A stretch of 64,000 nt of DNA from Sipunculus nudus. Taxonomy: Eukaryota > Annelida > Sipuncula > Golfingiida > Sipunculidae. Below the pieces are notes generated by a model that was not told where the DNA came from, did no database searches, and was given only the letters and a program-made list of their open reading frames with translations. Position numbers and translations under genes: made by a program. This document shows, in pieces, positions 1-13,459 of the stretch (position 1 is its first letter; each line of letters begins with the position of its first letter). The stretch is from the NCBI GenBank assembly GCA_026874595.1, contig CM049307.1, positions 97,774,330 through 97,838,329 on the forward strand, read 5' to 3'.

Positions 1-83
1 CTCTTTTGAATAATGTTTATTTCATCTGGCATGGCCATGTTCAGTTTATACCTGTGCGTATGTGAATCTGAGTTTGTCGGTTT

Positions 84-120
84 ATGAGAGAGAGAGAGAG
101 GGAGAGAGAGAGAGAGAAAG
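84..120. repeat. (GA)n microsatellite
   Basis: Nearly pure GA dinucleotides with two interruptions. No gene is visible in bases 1-290. A CCGT/CCTT-rich stretch at about 228-290 (repeated tccgcccg/tccttccg) resembles the start of the dispersed repeat families found later in the window. Confidence 0.9.
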
Positions 121-289
121 AGCGCTTATAAGGCCTATTTATCTATCCTTAATTGAAAGGACATTTATTTTATATTTTATATCATTATCCCGCCGTTTCA
201 TGAGAGGATAGAGAGAGGATAGAGTAAGGCCTTCGTTCGTGCCTGCGTCCGCCCGTCCTTCCGCCCGTCTCTCTTTCCTTCCGTCCGAG

Positions 290-640
290 ATTTGGTTGTG
301 GATTAAAACCAATTAGCAAAAACCTCTAATATTTAACCTATACCTTGACATCAGATCAAGAACTCCATCGATTGTGAGGTCAGGGATTCAAAGGTCAGAT
401 CACATAGCCCACTTCTTGAAAAAGCATGCTGACGCATTGTTAAGCCAACGTTTTCATACCAAATCTAGTATGAAATCTGGGGGGGGGGGGGGGGTCAGCT
501 TTCAGTTTTATGGTCACAGGACCCACTTCTTTGAATAAGCTAGCTGGCTCACCTTCCAAGAGAGGGAGAACCCTATCGATATTGAGGTACCAAGGTCAAA
601 GGTCATATTTACTGAACTGCCTTACTGTGTTTTCACTGTG
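290..640 (+). repeat. Dispersed repeat with duplicated halves and a G tract
   Basis: Two related sub-segments follow each other. Both contain 'ggtcacaggacccacttctt'-like text and the words 'aaggtcaaaggtca' or 'caaaggtcagatca'. They are separated by a run of about 16 G at 479-494. The short open frames across it look incidental. Confidence 0.55.
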
Positions 641-704
641 TTTAATACATATGGTCTTATCATACTCCCGTGTGTCGTCTATATATACTCCTGTGCAAGT
701 CTAA

Positions 705-2860
705 TGCTGCTCCCGTGCCCAGTCAAATAATGCTCTTGTCCCCAGTCTAATGATGCCCCCGCGCCAGTCTGATTATGCTCCCGCGCCAGTCTAATGATGC
801 TCCTGTGCCAGTCTAATGATGCTTCAGTTCCAGTCTAAAGCTGCTCCCGTGCCCACTCAAATAATGCTCTTGTGCCCAGTCTAATGATGCCCCCGCGCCA
901 GTCTGATTATGCTCCCGCGCCAGTCTAATGAAGCTCCCGTGCCAGTCTAATGATGCTTCAGTTCCAGTCTAATGATGCTCCCGTGCCAGTCTAATGATGC
1001 TAGCGCCAGTCTAATGATGCTCCCATGCCATTCTTATTATGTTCCCATGCCCAGTCTCATGATGCTCCCCCGCCAGTCTTATGATGCTCCAATGCCAGTC
1101 TGATTACGGTCCCGCGCCAGTATAATGATGCTCCCGCGCAAGCCTGATTATGCTCCCGCGCCAGTCTAATGATGCTCCCATGCCAGTCTGATTATGTTCC
1201 CACGCCCAGTCTAATGATGCCCCCGCGCCAGTCTAATGATGCTCCCGTGCCAGTCTAATGATGCTTCAGTTCCAGTCTAATGATGCTCCCGTGCCAGTCT
1301 AATGATGCTTCAGTTCCAGTCTAATGATGCTCCCGTGCCAGTCTAATGATGCTAGCGCCAGTCTAATGATGCTCCCATGCTATTCTGATAATGTTCCCAT
1401 GCCCAGTCTAATGATGCTCCCGCGCCAGTCTGATTATGCTCCCGCGATAGTCTAATGATGCTCCCGTGCCAGTCTAATGATGCTTCAGATCCAGTCTAAT
1501 GATGTTCCCGCGCCAGTCTAATGATGCTCCCATGCCAGTCTGATTATGGTCCCGCGCCAGTCTGATGATGCTCCCATGCCAGTCTGATTATGGTCCCGCG
1601 CGAGTCTGATGATGCTCCCATGCCAGTCTGATTATGGTCCCGCGCGAGTCTAATGATGCTCCCATGCCAGTCTGATTATGGTCTCGCGCCAGTCTAATGA
1701 TGCTCCCATGCCAGTCTGATTATGGTCCCGCGCCAGTCTGATGATGCTCCCATGCCAGTCTGATTATGGTCCCGCGCGAGTCTAATGATGCTCCCATGCC
1801 AGTCTGATTATGGTCTCGCGCCAGTCTAATGATGCTCCCATGCCAGTCTGATTATGCTCCCGCGCCAGTCTGATGATGCTCCCGCGCCAGTCTGACGATG
1901 CTCCCGCGCCAGTCTGATGATGCTCCCGCGCCAGTCTAATGATGCTTCAGTTCCAGTCTGATGATGCTCCCGCGCAAGCCTGATTATGCTCCCGCGCCAG
2001 TCTAATGATGCTCCCTTGCCAGTCTAATGATGCCTCAGTTCCAGTCTAATGATGCTCCCATGCCAGTCTGATTATGGTCTCGCGCCAGTCTAATGATGCT
2101 CCCATGCTAGTCTGATGATGCTCCCGCGCCAGTCTGACGATGCTCCCGCGCCAGTCTGATGATGCTCCCGCGCCAGTCTAATGATGCTCCCGTGCCAGTC
2201 TAATGATGCTTCAGTTCCAGTCTAATGATGCTCCCGCGCCAGTCTAATGATGCTTCAGTTCCAGTCTAATGATGCTCCCGCGCCAGTCTAATGATGCTTC
2301 AGTTCCAGTCTAATGATGCTCCCGCACCAGTCTAATGATGCTCCCGTGCCAGTCTAATGATGCTCACATGCCAGTCTAATTATGCTTCAGTTCCAGTCTA
2401 ATGATGCTCCCGCGCCAGTCTAATGATGCTTCAGTTCCAGTCTAATGATGCTCCCGCGCCAGTCTAATGATGCTTCAGTTCCAGTCTAATGCTGCTCCCG
2501 CGCCAGTCTAATTATGTTCCCATGCCCAGTCTAATGATGCTCCCGCGCCAGTCTAATGATGCTCCCATGCCAGTCTAATTATATTCCATGCCCAGTCTAA
2601 TGATGCTCCCGCGCCAGTCTAATGATGCTCCCGCGCCAGTCTAATGATGCTCCCGCGCCAGTCTAATGATGCTCCCGCGCCAGTCTAATGATGCTCCCGT
2701 GCCAGTCTAATTATGTTCCCATGCCCAGTCTAATGATGCTCCCATGCCAGTCTTATCATGTTCCCATTCCAGTCTAATTATGTTCCCATGCCCAGTCTAA
2801 TGATGCTTCAGTTCCAGTCTAATGATGCTTCAGTTCCAGTCTAATGATGCTCCCGTGTAC
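705..2860 (+). repeat. 22-bp minisatellite array, about 95-100 copies
   Basis: The unit is roughly ccagtctaatgatgctcccg plus two bases, tandem for about 2.15 kb. Variant units (gattatggtcccgcg, gatgcttcagtt, gttcccatgc) alternate in blocks, giving a 44-bp higher-order dimer at about 1510-1860 and another at about 2180-2480. The 22-bp period is not a multiple of 3 and the consensus contains taa and tga, so it is not protein-coding. Units at the left edge are more diverged. Confidence 0.97.
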
Positions 2861-2869
2861 GGCCTAATA

Positions 2870-5340
2870 AATTTTCATGAATTTTCTCAACACATGTAAT
2901 CCAGGTCCAGACAAAAAAGGGACTTCCTAGAATTATGTTCGTTATAACCTTCCGCTGTGCCCAGAAACAAGGACAATAACATGTATTCATACGAAGTCAC
3001 TCCTGTTTACGAGGGTAAAATACAGCTGGGTTATAAATTAAAGATTTGTCTGTATGCATTTATTAATAATGGTATGCACATATTGATAAATATGGTATAT
3101 TCACATTTATTTAACAAAACCTGAAAAGTAAACCAAAAAATTACGAAAAGGTAAACAAAACTTAAGCTAACAAAAAAATAACTTAAATATAATTTTATTA
3201 AAATTTCTAGACATTAATGTTGTATTATCGAATTGATATGGAATTTCAGCGCCCTCGCTGAGGGGGACATTTTGTTTGTTGGGCATTCATTATTTTTATA
3301 TATTATCACGACGAAACATATAAACCTTTAACCTTTGAAATTATTGAATGATTTAATCACCCGAAGTTATGATGACAGGTGCCGCCCGATATTCATGGTA
3401 CAGTCTGTACAGTAATATAACTCACACAGCTGGTTCTGTAAAAGCTGATACAGCTGAGAGAATCAATGAATGGGTTGAAAAATGCATGACTTCGCTCCAA
3501 TATACGTAACTACACAGCTGAAAACATATATGCCTTGACTTAATGGAAATTGGAACATGAACCCATGTAATTAAATTACAGCACAGAAGAGAGACAAATA
3601 AGATAACATAACCAGGGCATAACCGAAGTTTTACAATTAACATGATTACAAAATGATAAAACTGATGAAAGCATCTGGGACGGCACTAGGCATTACAAAG
3701 CAAAACCGAGACCGTCGTCATTCAATAGTATCAGAGGCCGCCTTTGTTCTTGCGGGAAGATATGACCTGTGATGTAACCATCATGTGTATGCTCGGCTGA
3801 TCAGGACGCTGGTTATATTCTGGTGACCCTCTGTGTTCGTGGAGGTGTACCTTGCGGTCTCTGAGTGTTATACAGTTTTTACCTGTCACTCTCAGGAGGA
3901 AGGAGGAGGGTCATGGAGGTAAAAGAAATCCTACTAAAGGAGCCATTCAGTGGCCAAAATGAATATTATAGAGATGTGTCAACATTTGGTTTACACAGCA
4001 TCAGTAAACACAGGCTTCACCATAGGATTGCCCCGAATCGTCATTGAGATATACATTAGATATATTTGTATTAAAGGCACAGTGTAACTGTTCAACTGTA
4101 TAACTAGGATTTCATTTATTTTCTTATCCGAAAATGACAGCTCCTTCCCCGTCGTACTTAGTTTGTTGTTATATACTTGCTGTCCATGCAGCCCCCTGTG
4201 ACTGATGCACTCCGGTTTGGTGTTTAGCCTTATATGGGCTCAACCAAATTCACCACGTTTTCAATATATAAATATAATTATATATACATGAAGGAGGGTA
4301 TGGGAGGCAGTGTCAGCCTCACATTTTTGGAAATATTTTAAATATGCCATGAAAAGGGGACATTATGAGGCACCTGTCACATGAATTATCAGGTTCTGTT
4401 CCTTAATTAACAACTATTCTCTTAAATTTTGCGTATGCAATTTGTGGGTTCCTTGGTGTTATGACCCAGCAGAGTGTAATTACCGGAAAACTCCTTCACT
4501 CGATGCTACCTTAATATGGAGTAAATCACAAATCTGTTAATTAATATCTTTAACAGAAAGTAGATAATTAATTATCTACTTGTTAGGGGAGTATAAAAAG
4601 GAAATAAATGGGGTAACATGGGAATAAACGTGATAAAATGAGAGATGTTTTAGCTGAACGGGTGGGGGGGGGGGGTACATCAGATGACAACAAAGACAGG
4701 TTTTATGTGGTCATTCAGATGGATGGTTTTCACAGCTGATTTCCAATAACTTGTAAAAACTAGCCAAGCTTCAGACATTAAGTCACTATCTACATGTTTT
4801 TGGTTTGACACATCGACTAACACGGCATCTCGGCTGACGAACACGCATATCAAGTGGCCAGGGGGCAATGCAGCCGCAATACCCTTTTATTCAGATACCT
4901 TACGATCACATCGACCAGATAGTTGCGTATACACCCAGGCCACCATGGTGTGTCATGGAGAAAAAAAAGAACGACGATGTCGATATCAGACGCCTTCCAT
5001 ATAGCCGGCCATTTAGATCTATCGTATTTTACAAACTGAAGTTAAAACGATCAATATGACTGGTGATCATTTCTTCAAGTTGTTCTACATGTTTACTCGA
5101 TACACTGGCGGCGCCTGACGGGAACATATGTAAACACAACGGCAATCACCAGTGACATAAATTGACGCGGGTTCTTTATTTCGCGCAATATAAGCTCCCG
5201 CTAAAAACGCAAAAAATGTAAACACCGCAAACAAAACCCGTTTCCACAGGCGTGAATGAATCTGGGGATATAGTTTGTTGTGAGAGAAAAGTGAATTCGC
5301 TATCCCCTGAATATAGGGCATTATAACATTATTAACATAA
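2870..5340. other. Gene-poor stretch, nothing supportable
   Basis: AT-rich single-copy-looking DNA. Short open frames (for example 3422-3643 minus, 4868-5059 plus, 5085-5321 minus) lack start or splice context and recognisable domains. A run of G lies at about 4663-4674. Confidence 0.5.
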
Positions 5341-5356
5341 TTTTATAACTATAAAA

Positions 5357-5524
5357 CAGGGGCGGATCCAGGATTTAGGAAAGGGGGGGGGGGGGTCCAA
5401 CCCAGGGGGACTAATGAAAAACCTAAAAAAGGTCCCCAGGTCCGGAAAAGGGGGGGGGGGGTCCAGGCCAAAAATGTTTGCCTGAAACCCTTAAAAAAGG
5501 GACCCCCCCCCGGATCCGCTTCTG
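5357..5524. mobile_element. Complete MITE, 168 bp, terminal inverted repeats CAGGGGCGGATCC
   Basis: The left end reads CAGGGGCGGATCC. The reverse complement of the right end reads CAGAAGCGGATCC, a match of 11 of 13. The flanks carry a 5-bp direct repeat, taaaa, at 5352-5356 and 5525-5529, which could be the target duplication. The interior is rich in G runs (13, 12 and 9 bases) and contains two related half-copies. The CAG...CTG ends would suit several cut-and-paste superfamilies, so I do not assign one. Partial relatives are at 19298, 30988, 35818, 39176 and 44880. Confidence 0.75.
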
Positions 5525-5529
5525 TAAAA

Positions 5530-7390
5530 TTATTAGTTAGATTCCTTAAACATAGCATAGAGCATGGCATTTGTTTATAAAATCACACCACAAAAATATT
5601 TCAGCCTGTATTATGTTTAGCACGGTTTTAATTTTGTTTGGTGTTGCCATCCATTACATCACGGGCCAAAATGGCAAAACTATTACCCGCGAGCTCCCTG
5701 ACTATCACCATTACTGATCAATGAAACAGAAAACCAACCTCTTAACACGCGTTAAGGTATACAGGCATATATACACACGTCCTCATCAGACATATTCGGT
5801 TTATATGAGTAAGTTTCAAACGTTCGTCCAAGTGTCTGATTCCGGGGCTTTCAGAATATAATGATATTCGATATAAATGTGGATTTTGAAGTTTATAAAA
5901 CCGAGAGTGTAAAATAGTTGTGCCATTAGGTATATACCGGGTGTTACAGTATTTTCAGAGAAAAGAATATGTAATTTTCACTTTATCGTGTGACACAACC
6001 CTATGACGTTATCCATATAGTAAACCCAGTTCTTTTAATTGTTTTGTGCATGTATATGGACATAGAAAAATTCTCGACCATTCGTCTTCCGATAGGTTAA
6101 GTTCACCGTGCCATTTTTGTGTTGTTGAGGGTGTTCATATTTAAAATAAGACCTCCTTTATGGATAGGAGATATCAAGACAGCTTGCTTTTTTAACATGT
6201 ATTACATTCCATATAAATATGTGGATGATCCTCTGGGAATAGTTGAGAATGTGAAGCGAAATGGGTAACATTCCTTTAGAAATCACTGAAGATTATAAGT
6301 GTGTATGTCCGTTCAGGACAATATTTGTGCACTAAGCACTTTGTAGACAGTCAGTTAGCAAGTATTTTGTGATTATCTTACATTCACTTTGAAAAAGGGA
6401 GCTAGGTATAATTATATGTTTTCTCCTTCGACCGTTTGCCCTTCCTTGCTCAGCTGATTGAGTGTCGTGATGACAAGAATATCTGAGTGATTCCATGAGT
6501 GGATACTTTAAATCATGCCAGAAGAATTTTTAGGATCAGCGGTTAATCCAGCCAGTCCAGATGTATGAATTTTTTCAGTTAGCTTAAGGTTGCAAAATAT
6601 TCTTCAATTGTTAATTCAGATTATAATAAAAGTAAACTTTCTTTCTAAATCCTTTTTTTTATTGTGTGTGTAAATTGAAATTACTATAACTAGCGTTATA
6701 TCTAGAAGATTTACATAGTCCCGCAAAGAAATTATATCATTCTTGTAGTTTTTGTAAAATTTGTTTAAAATCTATATGTCTCCATGTTTATCTTTATAAG
6801 GGATTCGATTCTTTCGTTTGGATGTAAAGTTTGTTTGTTTGGAAGAAAAGTTCGCCATAAACCTATAAAATCATAATATGAAAAGGAACGTTTTTACTGG
6901 GACATACTTGTCAGCGTCATGTTACAATCACCACCGAAGATTATATTTATATCTAACAGGTCTGTGATGAGAGCGCAGTGTAACTGTCTATTATCTTTTG
7001 TAGGTATGTATATATATATGTGTATATATATTCTGCGTCAGACGAGAATCAATCAGATCAGATCGGAGTGAGAATCCTGTGGAGTCCGCCACCACGTTTC
7101 CTGGCGCCAGTGCGATTTTAGAGAGGTCGCACACAGGCGGACCTCACCCGACTTGTTTCCCATGGTACCTCCACACTGCATACTTTCCACCAACAAATTT
7201 GTGAAGGTGTTTGGAACAAGAATCAAACAAATAGAGAAAACCAGATTTCCAGCATTGTATGGATGATACGGGAATTATACTTGATATATACAGAACCAAA
7301 AATACAAAACCTAGTCACTAGTGTTTAGTTCATGACATGTACCATGTTCCCAATGAAATTATCTTTAATCATCTTATCTTAAAAAAATGT
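5530..7390. other. Non-coding stretch, no gene seen
   Basis: No domain-bearing reading frame. A fragment of the CAGCTGA...GTCGTGATGAC repeat end lies near 6447-6475. A GC-richer island at about 7030-7190 has the inverted words gtccgcc/ggcggac but no protein signal. Confidence 0.45.
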
Positions 7391-7409
7391 GCTAGAACAA
7401 CTTTCAGTA

Positions 7410-7660
7410 ATTGTATCCCCAGACAAAGTCGGGGATACTATGGTTTAGCACGGTCCCGTCGCCAGCCCCGCCGCAGAAAAATCTATGGAGCGGGATAACT
7501 CGAAAATATTTCACGAATCTTAATCAAACTTGACATGTGTATAGATATGAAAGAGAGGACGAAGCGTATTTAAAATTTGGTCATGGCCTTTACTAGGAGA
7601 GTGACTTTGACCTTGAATAGGTTCAAGTTTAGTGTAGAACACAAATTCTTAAAGGTGAAC
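7410..7660 (+). repeat. Dispersed repeat starting with a terminal hairpin
   Basis: It begins with a perfect short hairpin (gtatcccc...ggggatac, 7415-7440). It continues with low-complexity text about fixed-length dispersed repeats ('ggataactcgaaaatatttc', 'cttaatcaaacttgacatg'). The style matches the other dispersed repeats in this window. Function unknown. Confidence 0.5.
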
Positions 7661-10190
7661 TGTAACGACAATTTCAGATACCTGGTAAATCGCACATTTC
7701 GATGAGAAATGGCTTAATTTACAATCGTGCAACATCCACTTGAATATATTTTGGATAGAAAAGCTGATAGATAAACCCCCCGGTTGATAAGGGTTAGGTT
7801 TACTTGACAGTTTTGAAAAAAAAAACTCCTGAAGAACATAACATCTGAACAATCAAGAGATCGTGGCCGATCATCTGCTTATGATATCGCATTTGTAAGC
7901 TCTAACATGGTTGCACAGAATGCACACGGAAGATTTCCAACCATAAAGTCACATAAATGTATGAAACTTAGCACGCGGACGTGTGGTATTACTATATATA
8001 CGAGTCTCTGACTGGCTCTCTTTCGGGGGGGGGGGGGGGGGGATACAATAGGCAGAGGATCTTTATACAAATAAACTGGCAATTTCTCGAAAAAATGAGA
8101 ATGAAATAACAGTACGGGGCACCTGTGTATATATTTTCAAAATTGTCAAACACTAAAACACTAATGCAAAATAATATAACTAACAAACTTTTTCGTATTT
8201 CTTTCAGGATATTGAAGGGAATACTAGTATATGATTAATTTCACTCGCTTGATAAAATACTCACATTCCATTGAATTTGCGGGGAAATTGTGGTTATCAG
8301 AAATATCCTTGGTGTTATTTCGAGTGTGACCTGCCACTATTTATCTACAGGTCATAATTATTATTGGAGATCGACAACTTTAAATTTTATCCTTTCATAC
8401 GGGATAAGGCATGATAATCGAGTTATTCCACGACAATTAACGGAATATAAAACAAATAGGTCAAAATGGCTATTTTTTTAAAGAAGTATTGCAGAGTTTT
8501 CTGAATGTTTTACAAATTACAAAGGTATTTATAATAGAAAGTACTTGTACTTTGATTTGACTGCCCAATTCTGTTGTCATAAATTAAATAGCACTTTGTA
8601 TTTTGGCATGCTGAATTAGCTATAGCTCGAGGGGGCTATGCACTCCTGACCGCATTAAAGCCCTCCTGAACCCCGTATTAACATACTTTTTATCTGCCGT
8701 TACGCCTGTGAAGAAATACTTGCGAGAAATAGGATATATAGGCCATATACATGATATATATATATACAATATATATATATATATATTGTTTATAGCACTT
8801 GCTATGTTTTAAGCTTCGTTAAAGCATTAACACCCCTCCCCCCCCCCACCCTTTGTAAACCATTAGCCGCCCATGCCGTGTGAGGTTAGAAATTTAATAA
8901 TAAAACAGATCAAGAAGAGTGGATGTTTGAAAAAATAATAGATGCAGCTGAGTACGAAGTAAAATCTCAGACCAGAGGCGAAAGAATCAGATCAAAATTG
9001 GGGAGGGGGGGGGGGGGGGCAAAATTGATATTTAAGAATTTGAAAGATGATATTGTATGCAGGTTTTATATATACATAAATATATAAATCATAGCCTCCA
9101 AAAATAAATATTTATTTGGGGGGGGGGGGTGGCAAATAGTAGACCAATAGTAGAGCAGCAAAGTCCTACGAATACTGGTGACCTTTAGTTTGGTTTTCAA
9201 GGTTAAAACTGCCAATATATAGGACTTTTAAAGCACTGCACCACTTTCCTCCAAATTTGACACACACAAAATATTTTCACAATATTTCCGATTTTTTTTA
9301 TCAAGGCCAGTTACCTTGACCTTGGTTTCAAAGTCATATCTGAAGAACCTTAGGATTTTTGCGAACCTCATAACTTTTTAATTAACTGCATAATTTTTCT
9401 TCAAATTTGATACACGAATTGTCTTCACAAAAATGTCGGACAAGTTCAAACATTTGTGAACTGACCCGAGTGGCCTTGTTCCTGTCAAGTGTCAGTATAT
9501 GCTTTTAAAGAAGGGGTCCTATATTAATGTATTGATTGATAGAAAACTCCACAGGATTATATATAGTGTTATATGTATGTCATAGTTCGTTGAGAATCAA
9601 TATTATTACTTGTTTTGTATTACAATTTATTTACGTTTATATCAGTACCTTAGGAATGATGAAACACAGTCTGAGCAGGTCACCATGAAAAGTGTGTTAT
9701 ATATAAAAAAATAGATTATAAAAAAAAAATGAAAAATATAAATTATATTTTCTAAATACAATACAATAAGTTTGAAAATACTTAACTGGCGATACGTGTA
9801 TCCTTTATGCTGTATTTAGACTGGAGACTATAGGTGAGTGCCACCTATTTTGTAACAAGTATTTTTACTAATAACTAAAGAAGACACCAGTCTTAATGTG
9901 TTCTCCTTCCTTGAATGAAACATCTGCAATAGTTTGAGCCTGTAATGTGTCTTTAAGAGGTTTCTACTCCGAAACCATCCAAAACAGAACGGACTCAAAC
10001 AAAACTCAAACACAGTCTTTTCACGACCAGTCCTGTAATATAAGGTACATTGGATATGGCCAGGATACTATTGGGTCTGGGCCAGAGCGGTCCCGGATTA
10101 GCAGTAAAAGGCACAAACACAGCGGATAGGATCGGAGCAAATTTGGAACTGTCTTTAAACATGGTATGATTGACAGCCCGGCAAACACAC
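7661..10190. other. Non-coding stretch with G tracts and a diverged repeat
   Basis: Runs of about 18 G (8024-8041), about 18 G (9002-9019) and about 12 G (9118-9129). A (TA)n tract lies at 8755-8787. At 9160-9500 a dispersed repeat contains two related copies of 'ttcaaatttgacacacac'-like text about 145 bp apart. No gene is visible. Confidence 0.45.
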
Positions 10191-10545
10191 ACACACATAC
10201 ACACACACACATATATATATATATCGTGGAAGCTGTGTAATATAACCACCGATGGGGCTGGCAAAAATTGGTCTTAATTCACAGGTGGTCTTATATGAAT
10301 GGTTAGTTATAACCAGTGGGAATCATTGCGGTCGACTCTTAACAGATATATATATATATATATAAATATATATTTATATATATATTTAAATATATATACA
10401 TGTGTGTGTGTGTGTAATTCACAGGTGGTCTCATATGAGTGGTTAGTTATAACCAGTGTGAATCATTGCGGTCGACTCTTAACAGATATATATAAATATA
10501 TATATATATATAAATATATATATATATGTGTGTGTGTGTGTGGTA
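10191..10545 (+). repeat. Tandem duplication with (CA)n/(TA)n/(GT)n cores
   Basis: A (CA)n(TA)n tract lies at 10186-10224. A 140-bp unit starting 'aattcacaggtggtct' occurs at 10276 and again at 10416. Each copy contains the same 70-bp unique part (including 'gcggtcgactcttaacagat'), then a TA-rich core and a GT run. Open frames here are microsatellite artefacts. Confidence 0.85.
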
Positions 10546-13240
10546 ACGAGATACACATTGGAGAAAGCCTTGTACATGACTAAACAAAAGAGGAATAACA
10601 CTTTCACATGCTTTTCCGAACAACAGATTAGGTTTCCAAAACGGCATGAATAATAATATGAAACAGCCTGACATGCTCATTTGTGTAACGTTACTGATGA
10701 TACGATAACGGTTACTCAGACCAAAGGGAATGGATTTAGCTCATTTTCGAAAGAGAACATCAATTGCGTTAACAATGTTTTTGAATAATTTGATTTACAA
10801 CGCCTAGATCAGATACTTGTATGTGATTCAAATCATCACGTCCGGGAACAACAGTTGTCACTCTGGATGTGTACCTTGTGGATATTGCATATTATATTTG
10901 ATCTTCCAAAGTGACTTACTAATCAGGAAATAACAACACTTATGCGCGTAAAGCTTGTGTGGCTTTACGGCAGAACGTGTTCCTAATTATTTTAGAAAAC
11001 GCACGTTAATAACAAAAAAAAAATTCCTCATAAAATCTAACTTAATACAGTTTGCCCGGAAATATGACTTTGCAAACATACTTTTAACAAGAAATGAATA
11101 TTAGTTGCCAAAATTCAAGCCCAGTTTTAAAATAAAACAAACGGCATCCACAAAGGACTAACAAAGGACAACCTCAAGGATTTTTATCATTAATTAAACA
11201 CCCTAAACCAGGGTGATCATTTTAAAATATTTTAATTTCATGGCATGCTTTTAAATTTATTCAAGAATTTATTTTACTTTGAATTGAAATGTATCTGAAT
11301 AAAATATATATTTTTCGATGCTCATCAATAGTTTCTTTTTTTCAGTAGAAGCCACGTGTTACTATGGTAAAAAAATGTTTCTATACTTATTGGTTAAATA
11401 ATATTAAGTTAAAATTGTAAATACTTAAATTTATAAAATCTTTTATAAAATCATCCAATTTGGATAATATACTTTCATATTTTCTTGATATAGCACATAG
11501 TATGGACCATTTTAAAGTAATATATAAACTGTTGTAATTGAAGCAGTACGAGTAAATAAAGGAAAAACCAAAGCAATATTTACTCACACTCTCAGAATCT
11601 TTACACATTAAAATATAAAATTAGTTAAAAAATTAACAGATTAGGCCTAATCAACAAACATACTTAGGAGGAGCCATCCAGGTGTCCTCAAGAAAACATA
11701 ATGAACCTACTACAATAAAAGGAATGTAAAAGCATCAATCTGCAGAAATATTGAATAGCATGTACATTTTCAATAAGTTATCATGTCCACGCCTATTCTT
11801 GTTTATAGGCTTAAGTAAATATGAGAGTAATCAATAAACTAAACAGATCAAAGACAACGCAGGAAGCAGGAGGTTATGTAGTCGGTCGTACTTGTATGGA
11901 CGTCTGTGTGAGTGCGTCTGTGTCCGAGGGATATCTTCGAAAGTGATATGATATATTTTTTAGATATGTTGTACCTGCAGGTGCCTTTACGTTTTCAGGT
12001 ATCTTAATGGTGACTAACCGACTATGTTAATGGTCGATAACCCCTTATGTTATTAATGAATTTAATAGTGGGTATGAGTTTATTACATTTTCATAAGGCC
12101 CTATGTGAATAAACAGGTGTAAGCAGAGATATGCGCTTTTTCTAGTTGTTCGTGTTTACATAAAAGTGATATATATGTGATTGTATAGACTGTTATGCAT
12201 AAGAAAACCCGAGGAAAGACCTAATCAAATTATTCCACTTGAATTGTCCACTTCTACAAAACTGGGCTAAAGCATAATTTTGAGTACCTGGAAGCGTGCC
12301 TTTTTAAGGTTTCTTATGCCGCAGGACGTAAAATACTCAAGGGATTATCAATGCTGTATCTAAATTTCACATATATCTCAAATGTATAATTCGCAAAAGT
12401 TAAATACGTTCGCTAATCAAGCTATTTCAACATGTGTTAAATGTCACTTTAATGCGTTTGAGCAAACGGTTAAAGAAATTCAAGGCGCTGGAGTAATACC
12501 GCCATGAGGTGATACCTGATTCATCCTGCTCTCTCAGTCTGTCTAAAGATGTGTAATTCGAAACTTAAGCTAGAACTTAAAAGAACTAAATGCGACGCCA
12601 CAAAGCATGTATTTTTGCAAGTTTAACCGTAAGATTTAAACTGACAGCTGTCATTCCTTATTCCTGGTCATCTTTGAAATGTTGATGTAACCGGACGATC
12701 GGTTTGAAATTATATGACTAAAATTTCATTCCAGTGTGCTTATATTGTGTATACGAAAGTTTCTCTACAGACAATGCATAAATTACAAGGGAATTTACAA
12801 TGTATGTTGACCTTTAATATCTTTATATCGTTAGAAACTATTGGTCACTTTTTTGCAAAGTTAATAGGTCTTTCGACACAGAGGAATAGCACTTATATCA
12901 GAGAATATGTCATAGATGTCTTCTATTTGATGATCAAAACTGAAATAATGTCCTTTTACCAAACATTATTATCCACATTAAATTCATGTAATTATGTTTT
13001 GTTTGAATTCACCATCAAACTAAAATAATGGCCTTAAATGAGACACGGTTAATCAGAATGAACTCCTCAAATTCTGCAACATTGAAAAAGTACGAAATTC
13101 AGACATAGGAAAATATGCCCAAGAGTTATGAAATGTTACTTGGTCGACCCATTAGACAAAAATAACATTAAAGGCACCGATTTCAAATATATGGCTTTAA
13201 GATTGTCAGATAGCTCTCCATTGTATGATACCATTGGTCC
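10546..13240. other. Gene-poor AT-rich DNA
   Basis: I see no exon with both splice signals and no known domain. The 104-codon frame at 12714-13028 (plus) is AT-rich with no recognised motif. I do not call it a gene. Confidence 0.4.
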
Positions 13241-13247
13241 AACTAAT

Positions 13248-13382
13248 ACATTATATAGATATATAGATATATATATTATATATTATATATTATATATTAT
13301 ATATTATATATTATATATTATATATTATATATTATATATTATATATTATAAATTATATATCATATATATAATCATATATTCA
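13248..13382. repeat. Heptamer (ATATTAT)n array
   Basis: About 15 perfect or nearly perfect 7-bp units flanked by plain TA repeats. Followed at about 13406-13455 by an isolated 'gctgagagtcatgatcattaggtcacttgtt' motif that resembles the 3' end of the ~330-bp-module repeat family at 15855. Confidence 0.9.
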
Positions 13383-13459
13383 TATGATTAACAGTAGAAA
13401 TGTTTAGCCTTAATGTCATAGCTGAGAGTCATGATCATTAGGTCACTTGTTCACTGAGG

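Noticed and set aside
9828-10264. Overlapping frames near 9.8-10.3 kb as small genes
   Set aside because: They overlap each other on both strands and run into CA/TA repeats; no conserved motif seen.
10299-10680. Open frames rich in Tyr/Ile and Cys/Val
   Set aside because: They translate (TA)n and (GT)n microsatellites; no splice or domain evidence.
12714-13028. 104-codon open frame as a gene
   Set aside because: AT-rich, no domain, no splice or promoter support.
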